A DNA stretch of 64,000 nucleotides from Burkholderia sp. MS389 (lineage in GTDB: Bacteria > Pseudomonadota > Gammaproteobacteria > Burkholderiales > Burkholderiaceae), in NCBI RefSeq assembly GCF_016899425.1, contig NZ_CP045995.1, positions 682,001-746,000 of the forward strand, read 5' to 3'. Every line of letters starts with the position of its first letter. The stretch's first letter is position 1. Of this stretch, positions 51,922-58,293 are shown piece after piece. The notes under the pieces are model-generated. The model had not been told where the DNA came from, ran no database searches, and worked only from the letters and a program-made list of their open reading frames with translations. The translations under genes were made by a program, and so were the position numbers.

Positions 51922-52443
51922 TCAGGCGCCGGCTTCGTGCGCGTCGTCGGCCAGCAACGCCCAACGCTCGTGGTCGCGCCATTCGCCGCCGATGCGCAGA
52001 TAGCGCGGCGAAAATCCCTCTTGCCGGAAACCGAGCCGTCGAACCAGCGCGATCGACGCATGGTTGCCGGGCTGGATGTTCGCTTCGAGCCGGTGCAGCC
52101 CAAGTTCGCCGAACGCGACGTCGATCGCCGCGCGCAACGCGTCCGTCATCAGCCCCTTGCGGCTGAAATCCGCCATTCCGTAGTACGCAAGATAAGCGCT
52201 CTGAAACACCCCGCCGACGATCTCGTTGAGATTCACCACGCCGACCACCGCGCCCGACGCCCGCTCGCGCGCGACCAATCCGACGTTCGGCCCCGTCAGG
52301 CAGCGGGCGAACCATTGATCGAACCCGGCCTGGTCGATGAACGAATCGACCCACGGCAGATGATGGCTCCGGTTCGCGCGGTTGCCGGCGATCAGATCGG
52401 CGGCGTCGGACCGGGCGACGCGATTCAGCAGGATCCGGTTCAT
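51922..52443 (-). CDS. GNAT-family N-acetyltransferase (RimJ/RimL-like)
   Basis: A 173-residue acetyltransferase. VGVVNLNEIVGGVFQSAYLAYYG near residue 72 is the conserved GNAT sheet, the acetyl-CoA loop follows in FSRKGLMTDALRAAIDVAF near residue 100 (degenerate QGxGxG replaced by RKGLMT, as in RimJ/RimL), and HRLEANIQPGNHASIALVRRLGF near residue 121 is the RimJ/RimL hallmark. It probably acetylates a ribosomal protein N-terminus or another amino group; the substrate is unknown. It starts 20 bp after the stop of the Bcr/CflA transporter gene on the same strand, so co-transcription is likely. Confidence 0.88.
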   Translation of the reverse strand: MNRILLNRVARSDAADLIAGNRANRSHHLPWVDSFIDQAGFDQWFARCLTGPNVGLVARERASGAVVGVVNLNEIVGGVFQSAYLAYYGMADFSRKGLMTDALRAAIDVAFGELGLHRLEANIQPGNHASIALVRRLGFRQEGFSPRYLRIGGEWRDHERWALLADDAHEAGA

Positions 52444-52463
52444 GAGTCGATCACCATCCGCGC

Positions 52464-53711
52464 TTACGCCGCCTCCCCGCGCCCGCACACCACCGGCGCC
52501 GCCTGCTGCTGCGACAGATACCGCAGCAGCTTCGTCACCATCCACACGACGATGAACGACAACGCGACGAAGAACACCGCGAGCGGCGTCAGCACGTGAA
52601 TCGACACGAAACCGGCCAGACCCATCATCGCGGACGACACGAGCAGCAGCGCACAGCCGAGAATCGCGCTCGTCAGGCCGGCGATATGCGGAAACAGCGA
52701 ATTGCCCTTGGCCATCAGCGTCGGATACATCGCGCCCGCGCAGAAGCCCATCACGAGCACCGGCGTCGCGAGCGTCCACACGCGCAGGCCGACGGTCAGC
52801 GCCAGCACCAGCATCGCGATCGACGCGCCCGCCATCACGCGCGCGCCGATACGCAGCCGTTGCTCGGCGCTCGGCAGCCCGCGGCCGTGAATCCGGTTCG
52901 ACAGGCCGCCGAGGAAATACATGAGGCCGATGCCGAGCGCGAGATACCCGAAGAAGGTCGGCGGCTTGTGCAGCGTGGTCTGCACCATGAACGGCCCGAC
53001 GATGTTGAACACCAGCAGGATGCTGTAGCACAGCCCCTGGGCGAGGAAACAGCTCTGGAACACCGGGCTCGTCAGCACCTTGCCCGTGTTCGCCATCAAC
53101 GTGCGCGGCTCGAGATGCACGGGCCTCGGCAAGGTTTCGCGGTAGCGCCACAGCAGCGCCCACATCGCCAGCGAGTAGACCAGCAGGAACACAAGGCATG
53201 CGCGCCAGCCGAACCATTCCTGCAGGTGCGCGCCGATCACCGGCGCGATGATCGGCGCGAGCCCCCACGCGATCGACATGTAGGTGAACGCGTGCATCAA
53301 CGCCTGGCCGGAGAACGAATCGGTGATGATCGCCTTCGCCAGCAGGTTGGTGGTCGCGATTCCGAAGCCCTGCAGGCAGCGCGCGAGTATGAACGTCTCG
53401 AGGTTCGACGCGCCCAGCGACAGCAGACAGCCGATCGTGTAGATCACGAGCCCGAACGCAAGCACGCGCTTGCGTCCGTAGGCGTCCGCGATCGGCCCGA
53501 AGATCAACTGGCCGAGCGCGTAGGCCGCCATGTAGCCGGACACGCTCGACTGGATCGCCTGCGGCGTGGTCGCGAACGAACGGGCCATGTCGGGCAGCGC
53601 GGGCACGTAGATATCGATCGCGAGCTGGCCGGCGGACGCGAACAGGCAGATCAGGAACAGCAGGAAGCGCGGCGAATTCGACTCGCGCGCGGGAGTGGGC
53701 GTGGCGTTCAT
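52464..53711 (-). CDS. Bcr/CflA-family multidrug efflux MFS transporter
   Basis: A 415-residue 12-helix transporter. The opening SAGQLAIDIYVPALPDMARSF near residue 26 is the diagnostic helix-1 segment of the Bcr/CflA group (bicyclomycin and chloramphenicol exporters), followed by GQLIFGPIADAYGRKRVLAFG near residue 66 and RCLQGFGIATTNLLAKAII near residue 110. It would pump small toxic compounds out against the proton gradient. The ATG at 53711 gives the family-typical start; no strong ribosome binding site is present, and an upstream in-frame reading has no convincing start. The acetyltransferase gene follows within 20 bp. Confidence 0.9.
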   Translation of the reverse strand: MNATPTPARESNSPRFLLFLICLFASAGQLAIDIYVPALPDMARSFATTPQAIQSSVSGYMAAYALGQLIFGPIADAYGRKRVLAFGLVIYTIGCLLSLGASNLETFILARCLQGFGIATTNLLAKAIITDSFSGQALMHAFTYMSIAWGLAPIIAPVIGAHLQEWFGWRACLVFLLVYSLAMWALLWRYRETLPRPVHLEPRTLMANTGKVLTSPVFQSCFLAQGLCYSILLVFNIVGPFMVQTTLHKPPTFFGYLALGIGLMYFLGGLSNRIHGRGLPSAEQRLRIGARVMAGASIAMLVLALTVGLRVWTLATPVLVMGFCAGAMYPTLMAKGNSLFPHIAGLTSAILGCALLLVSSAMMGLAGFVSIHVLTPLAVFFVALSFIVVWMVTKLLRYLSQQQAAPVVCGRGEAA

Positions 53712-54002
53712 GAGGACCGGGAAGGAGGTCGGGCAGCAGTGCCGCACCGCAGTGTTCGGATGTCGAACATGCGTGCGGTGGTGGCGAATTCCGTATTGTG
53801 CCCGTTGTTGCACCGGGCGACAGGATTACCCTGGCGCGGGCGAGGTTGAATGCCGATGGCGGCGCATCATGGAATGCGCGGATCGGGCCGACCGACGGCA
53901 GTTTTAATGTTGATTTAAGCCGACGGTCGCATTGTCTCGGATGGCTCATTCCGTGAGCCGTACGTCATTGTTGATTCAGTCTCGTTTGATGGAGATACGA
54001 AG

Positions 54003-54527
54003 ATGCGATTCCGTTCGTATATGGCGGCGGGCGCGCTGGCGCTGGTGCCCGCGTTCGCGCTGGCCGGGCAGGCCGGCGCGGCGGCGGCCGCCCAACCGAT
54101 GCTCGTCAATGTCGACGGGCAGGCCGTGCCCGTGAAAGCCGAAACGCGCGTCGTCCAGACGGCCGTCGGCCCGATGAAGGTCAGCACGTGGCGCTGGCGT
54201 AGCCCGCAAGGCGGCGCGAGCTTCGAGATGCAGACGTCGTCGTCGGGCGGCGTGCCGCCCGCGGCGGCGTTGCGGCAAATACAGGCCGCGCAGTACCGGA
54301 TGCAGGCGGCGCAGGCGCAGATGGTCGCGATGCAGCAGCAGATGATGGCGCTGCAGCACATTGCACTCGCCAACGCGTTCGCGATGCCGATGCCGCAGCC
54401 CGTCGGGTTCGCGATACCGGCGTGGGCCGCTCCCCAACCGGTGCTCGTCATCGCCCCGGCACGGCCGCCGATGCCGTCGGCGGCACCGGCCGCACCCGCC
54501 GCGCGCGGCCCGGAGATCAAGGCCTGA
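54003..54527 (+). CDS. Exported Met/Gln-rich protein of unknown function
   Basis: A 174-residue protein with a signal peptide (RFRSYMAAGALALVPAFALA, cleavage likely near AGQAGA). I do not recognise a family. After a small beta-like part (about 30-75) comes a Met- and Gln-rich helix (about 85-125: QIQAAQYRMQAAQAQ, then MVAMQQQMMALQH), followed by a low-complexity Pro/Ala tail with MPMPQP. The heptad-like spacing suggests a coiled coil; the dense Met could bind Cu(I) or Ag(I), which is only a guess. GGAG sits 9 nt before the ATG. A strong terminator follows. It is a single gene. Confidence 0.7.
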   Translation: MRFRSYMAAGALALVPAFALAGQAGAAAAAQPMLVNVDGQAVPVKAETRVVQTAVGPMKVSTWRWRSPQGGASFEMQTSSSGGVPPAAALRQIQAAQYRMQAAQAQMVAMQQQMMALQHIALANAFAMPMPQPVGFAIPAWAAPQPVLVIAPARPPMPSAAPAAPAARGPEIKA

Positions 54528-54560
54528 CGCGCTTCGCGCCGCTCGGCGCTCTGCGCTCGA

Positions 54561-54586
54561 ACCGCCGGCACCTGCCGGCGGTTTTT
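54561..54586 (+). terminator. Rho-independent terminator between convergent genes
   Basis: ACCGCCGG and CCGGCGGT pair around a 6-nt loop, followed by TTTTT. It ends the Met/Gln-rich gene and lies 17 bp before the end of the convergent binding-protein gene. Confidence 0.88.
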
Positions 54587-54602
54587 CGTTGCGACGGCCG
54601 AA

Positions 54603-55499
54603 TCAGTACTGCGCCTGATCCGTCGGATTCCTGAACAGCTGCTTCATCTCCGCCGACAGCGGATAGTTGAGGCTCACGCCCTTCGGCGGAATCGGCTGCA
54701 TGAACCACTGGTCGTACAGCTTCTCGGCCGCGCCCGAGGTTTGCATCTTCGCGATCACGCCGTCGACCACTTGCTTGAACGCCGGATCGTCCCTGCGCAT
54801 CATGCACGCGTAATTTTCGTGGACGAGCGGCGTGCCCGCGACCGTATACGCACCCGGATTGCGGTCCTTCGCGATCTCGCCGTACAGCAGCGGTTCGTCC
54901 ATCACGAACGCGACCGCGCGCCCGGTCGTGACGTTCATGAACGCTTCGGCATGATCCTTCGCGCTGATGATCGTCATGTTCATCGCCTTCTCTTCGTTGA
55001 GCTTGCGCAGCAGACGCTCGTCCGACGTGCCGGCCGTCGTCGCGACCGTCTTGCCGGCCAGGTCCGCGAAGTCCTTCACGCCCGAATCCTTGCGCGTGCT
55101 GAAACGGATGCCGTACAGAAAGATGCTGTTCGAGAACGCGGCCTGCCTTTGCCGTTCGAGCGTATTCGTCGTCGATCCGCATTCGAAGTCGATCGTCCCG
55201 TTCTGCAGCAGCGGAATCCGGTTCTGCGACGTGATCGGGATTTCCTTCACCGCGAGGTTCGGCAGGTTCAGATCGGTCTTCAACCGGTCGATGATGCGCG
55301 ACGCGATGTCGCGCGAATAGCCGATGTTCTTCTGCTGGTTGTCCGAATACGAGAACGGCACCGACGATTCGCGGATACCCAGCGACACGACGCCCGTGTC
55401 CTTGATCTTCTTCAGCGTACCGGTGAGAGCCTGCGCGTGCGCGGTGCCCGCCAGCGCGCACGCGAGCGCAACGGCCAGCCAACGAAAGCGGCGATCCAT
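54603..55499 (-). CDS. Amino-acid ABC transporter substrate-binding protein (GltI/AatJ-like), orphan
   Basis: A 298-residue periplasmic binding protein. A signal peptide (RRFRWLAVALACALAGTAHAQ) precedes the family core: LGIRESSVPFSYSDN near residue 40, IDFECGSTTNT near residue 103 (the ligand loop of acidic-amino-acid binders), and FVMDEPLLYGEIA near residue 200. GltI-type proteins bind glutamate or aspartate. AGGAGAAAA precedes the ATG. No permease or ATPase gene is adjacent, so it must serve an importer encoded elsewhere or act as a sensor. Substrate is inferred from family only. Confidence 0.9.
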   Translation of the reverse strand: MDRRFRWLAVALACALAGTAHAQALTGTLKKIKDTGVVSLGIRESSVPFSYSDNQQKNIGYSRDIASRIIDRLKTDLNLPNLAVKEIPITSQNRIPLLQNGTIDFECGSTTNTLERQRQAAFSNSIFLYGIRFSTRKDSGVKDFADLAGKTVATTAGTSDERLLRKLNEEKAMNMTIISAKDHAEAFMNVTTGRAVAFVMDEPLLYGEIAKDRNPGAYTVAGTPLVHENYACMMRRDDPAFKQVVDGVIAKMQTSGAAEKLYDQWFMQPIPPKGVSLNYPLSAEMKQLFRNPTDQAQY

Positions 55500-55915
55500 G
55501 CTTTTCTCCTGACGAAACGTTGATCGAATCGCGATCGTACGCCCAACAAAATTCGCGCCGCATCGGGGAAAGCGTCAAGCGGCCGCTGTCGCGGCCTCAC
55601 CGAGAAAATCGTTTCCGCGGCGCGCAAAAGCGCCTGTGCCGAACGTTTCGCCGGGTCGACCGCCTGCAATCTTGCACCCGATGAACAGATCACTCGTTCC
55701 AAACGCGCGTTCATGCTGCAAGACAGCATCGCAATCGTTTGCGTCTCGCCCCTTTTTCACACAAAACATATTCAAGAAGCCGCCTCATCAGCCGTTACCC
55801 AATGCATGGCGCGTCGCAGCAGCGCTGCGTGCGCCGAACAAAAACAAGGTCCGGTGTGCGCCGGACCAGGCACCACCGCCGGCACGACGGTTATCTTCGA
55901 GGATCGACTTTCAAC
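55500..55915. other. Intergenic region before the subtilase gene
   Basis: No gene. A small GC-rich symmetric element and AT-rich stretches near 55735-55775 and 55880-55915 are seen; the latter ends at the subtilase ATG. No convincing operator or -35/-10 pair is assignable. Confidence 0.4.
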
Positions 55916-57577
55916 ATGAAAGCCAAACGCTTCAATTTCGCGCTGGCGCGCCCCGCCCATGCGCGCATGCTCGCCGGTATGCTGTCCGCCGCCGCTCTCC
56001 TGCCCCTCGCCGGTTGCGGCGGAGGCGGCGGCGACGGCAGCAACCCTTCTTCGTCCAACGCGTCCCCCGCACCGACACCGGCCCCCGCTCCGACGCCCGC
56101 TCCCGCACCCACCCCGACCGCCCCGCCCACATCGTCCGGCGGCAATGCGTGCACGTCGCAGCAGGCCGCCGTACAGATGGCCGCGCAGACCGCACCGGTC
56201 GAGCCGCCGGTCGATCACCTCATCGTCAAGCTGAAAACGCTGACGGCCACGCGCGCGATGGCGACCATCGACAACGGCTCGCGACTCGATGCGGTGATCC
56301 AGCGTGCAATGACGCGCTGGACGGCGCCCGTGACCGGCAACGCACGCGCGTACGCGAGCACGGTCGGGCAAACGCCGGTGAACGTGCAGGTCGAACGAAC
56401 GATCTCGAGCGGCGCGGCCGTGCTGTCGCTCGGTCAGCGCATGGCCGCCGCCGATGCCGCCGCGCTCGCCCAGGCGTTCGCGGCCGACAGCGATGTCGAC
56501 TACGCGGAGCCGGATCACCCGATGCAGATCCGCGACACGCCGAGCGATCCGCTCTACAACCAGCAGTGGTACCTGTCCGACCCGGCCGCCGGCATCGACC
56601 TGCCACCGGCGTGGAACGTGACCAAGGGTTCGCCGACCGTCGTCACGGCCGTGCTCGATACCGGCTATCGGCCGCACGGCGATCTCGTCGGCAACCTGCT
56701 GTCCGGCTACAGCTTCATCAGCAACGTCAACACCAGCAACAACGGCTTGACGCGCGGCCCGGACGCAACCGATCCGGGCGACTGGGTCACGCAGCAGGAA
56801 ATCGACAACGTCAACGGCCCGTACTATCACTGCGCAAGCCAGCCGAGCAACAGCAGCTGGCACGGCACGCGCGTGATGGGCGTGATCGGCGCGACCGCCA
56901 ACAACGGCACCGGCGTCGCCGGCGTATCGTGGCTCGGCCAGATCCTGCCCGTGCGCGTACTCGGCAAGTGCGGCGGCGTGACGAGCGACATCGCGGACGG
57001 CATGCGCTGGGCAGCCGGCATCAACGTCGTCGGCGTACCGACGAACCCGCGGCCGGCGAAGATCATCAACCTGAGCCTCGGCGGGGTCGGCGCCTGCAGC
57101 ACGACGTTCCAGCAGGCGATCGACGACGTGACCGCGAAGGGCGTGACCGTGGTCGTCGCGGCCGGCAACGACGGCCTGTCGACCGGGCTCGACCAGCCCG
57201 CGAACTGCCGCGGCGTGATCACCGTCGCCGCGACCGACGCGACGGGCCGCCGCGCGTCGTTCAGCAACTTCGGCGCCGACGTCGCGCTGAGCGCGCCGGG
57301 CGTCAACATCCTGTCGACGTCGAACACCGGCACGACGACGCCGGGCTCGGACACCTATGGCCCCGCGAACGGCACCAGCCTCGCGGCGCCGCAGGTGACG
57401 GGGGTCGCCGCGCTGATGCTGTCGGTGAACGGCAACCTCACGCCCGCGCAGATCCTGCAGAAGCTGCAAGGCGGCACGCGCGCGGCGAAGCTCGCGGCCG
57501 GCACGTCGTGCACCGCGCTGCCCGCAGGCTCGGGCATCCTCGATGCAGGGGCCGCCGTCGCGACTGCGAACCAGTAA
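55916..57577 (+). CDS. Subtilisin-like serine protease, surface lipoprotein
   Basis: A 553-residue S8 protease. The N-terminus has a signal ending in a lipobox (LLPLAGC) near residue 33, then a Gly/Ser run and a Pro-Ala-Thr repeat linker, so the enzyme is tethered to a membrane. A propeptide-like part precedes the catalytic triad: Asp248 in VLDTGYRPHGD, His316 in SSWHGTRVMG and Ser488 in NGTSLAAPQVTG. The oxyanion Asn is probably in VVVAAGNDG near residue 415. Two Cys near residues 306 and 340 and others in the C-terminal part may form disulfides. The length is usual for proteobacterial lipoprotein subtilases. It is monocistronic, with a hairpin after the stop. Target unknown. Confidence 0.92.
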   Translation: MKAKRFNFALARPAHARMLAGMLSAAALLPLAGCGGGGGDGSNPSSSNASPAPTPAPAPTPAPAPTPTAPPTSSGGNACTSQQAAVQMAAQTAPVEPPVDHLIVKLKTLTATRAMATIDNGSRLDAVIQRAMTRWTAPVTGNARAYASTVGQTPVNVQVERTISSGAAVLSLGQRMAAADAAALAQAFAADSDVDYAEPDHPMQIRDTPSDPLYNQQWYLSDPAAGIDLPPAWNVTKGSPTVVTAVLDTGYRPHGDLVGNLLSGYSFISNVNTSNNGLTRGPDATDPGDWVTQQEIDNVNGPYYHCASQPSNSSWHGTRVMGVIGATANNGTGVAGVSWLGQILPVRVLGKCGGVTSDIADGMRWAAGINVVGVPTNPRPAKIINLSLGGVGACSTTFQQAIDDVTAKGVTVVVAAGNDGLSTGLDQPANCRGVITVAATDATGRRASFSNFGADVALSAPGVNILSTSNTGTTTPGSDTYGPANGTSLAAPQVTGVAALMLSVNGNLTPAQILQKLQGGTRAAKLAAGTSCTALPAGSGILDAGAAVATANQ

Positions 57578-57597
57578 CCGGCGCCTCGTTCGACACG

Positions 57598-57635
57598 GCC
57601 GCGCGCATGCCGACATGGGATGCGCGCGGCTGTTT
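57598..57635 (+). terminator. Terminator-like hairpin after the subtilase gene
   Basis: An 11-bp GC-rich stem (57598-57608 with 57620-57630) and an 11-nt loop, followed by TGTTTCG. It is 21 bp after the stop. Confidence 0.65.
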
Positions 57636-57771
57636 CGTGACGGGCTGTCGCACACGCCTGCGAACGCGCACTGGCGCGATCGATTATCTCGAAATAACGC
57701 CTGACAAAAGGGTTGACGCTTCGCACAGCGAGCCATTACCATCGCCCCCGTCTAGTTACATGGAGTGTTCT

Positions 57772-57825
57772 GTGAACACCGATGCGAGTTGTAGTTGGTG
57801 CATCACCAACTTGACTGCTGCCTGA
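57772..57825 (+). CDS. Candidate leader peptide 1 upstream of mgtA
   Basis: A 17-codon frame MNTDASCSWCITNLTAA starting at GTG with GGAG 6 nt upstream; an ATG at 57760 would add four residues but has no ribosome binding site. Two Cys flank a Trp. Codons 8-13 are folded into a perfect hairpin (57793-57800 with 57804-57811), and a second hairpin follows 26 nt after the stop. It lies in the long gap between the subtilase terminator and mgtA and is too short for routine gene calling. Role as a sensing leader peptide is inference. Confidence 0.4.
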   Translation: MNTDASCSWCITNLTAA

Positions 57826-57851
57826 GGAAAACGCGCAGAGCCTCGTCTTCT

Positions 57852-57878
57852 GCCGCATCCCGGGAAGCAGGATGCGGC
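57852..57878 (+). promoter_or_regulatory. Hairpin in the mgtA leader
   Basis: A 9-bp stem (GCCGCATCC with GGATGCGGC) and 9-nt loop, 26 nt after leader peptide 1. No T-run follows, so it is more likely part of a regulated RNA structure than a terminator. Confidence 0.4.
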
Positions 57879-58087
57879 GCCCTTCCGGCCTGACTATCGG
57901 CCAGATCTCCCGCCCGAATTTTCGATGTTGTCGAATGCACGCGACGCGCCGTCGTGCGCGTGCGTTCGCGTTGCGCGCGGCGCCAGCCGCGTGCGCCCGC
58001 CGTTCGCGTGCCGTCCGGCCGCGCGCCTCGTTGCGCGCGCCGCTGCCGATCGCCCGTGCCGACTATCCGCAACCGACAGGAGTGCAG

Positions 58088-58246
58088 ATGAACTCAGACG
58101 ACAGTAGTCGATTACCGCTCGCCGGTGCAACGCTGCGCATCGACACGCCGTCCGCATGCTGCGCGCCGGCGAGCGTTCCCGCCTTTACCGACCCACAGCC
58201 GATCGCGCCTGACGCGACGCGGCGGGGAGCGCTCGTGCGTCGATAA
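58088..58246 (+). CDS. Candidate leader peptide 2 upstream of mgtA, proline-rich
   Basis: A 52-residue open frame that starts at an ATG with AGGAG seven nt upstream, a better ribosome binding site than many real genes here. It holds seven Pro (for example in DTPSACCAPASVPAFTDP) and ends in a basic tail (DATRRGALVRR). A stable hairpin (58221-58266) overlaps its last codons and stop. Enterobacterial mgtA and mgtC leaders also carry short proline-codon-containing ORFs that tune transcription to Mg2+ and proline; similarity is by arrangement only, not by sequence. The mgtA start is 47 bp after its stop. Confidence 0.5.
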   Translation: MNSDDSSRLPLAGATLRIDTPSACCAPASVPAFTDPQPIAPDATRRGALVRR

Positions 58247-58266
58247 CGTCACGGCCGCTCCCCGCC
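58221..58266 (+). promoter_or_regulatory. Hairpin overlapping leader peptide 2 and its stop
   Basis: GGCGGGGAGCG (58221-58231) pairs perfectly with CGCTCCCCGCC (58256-58266) over a 24-nt loop. A ribosome finishing leader peptide 2 would disrupt it. It ends 15 nt before the mgtA ribosome binding site, so it may govern mgtA translation or Rho access. Confidence 0.5.
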
Positions 58267-58293
58267 CGCCGCCTCGTGCGCAAGGAGCGACTC

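Noticed and set aside
57838-57900. Intrinsic terminator in the mgtA leader
   Set aside because: The hairpin at 57852-57878 has no following T-run, so termination by itself is unlikely; kept as a regulatory structure instead.
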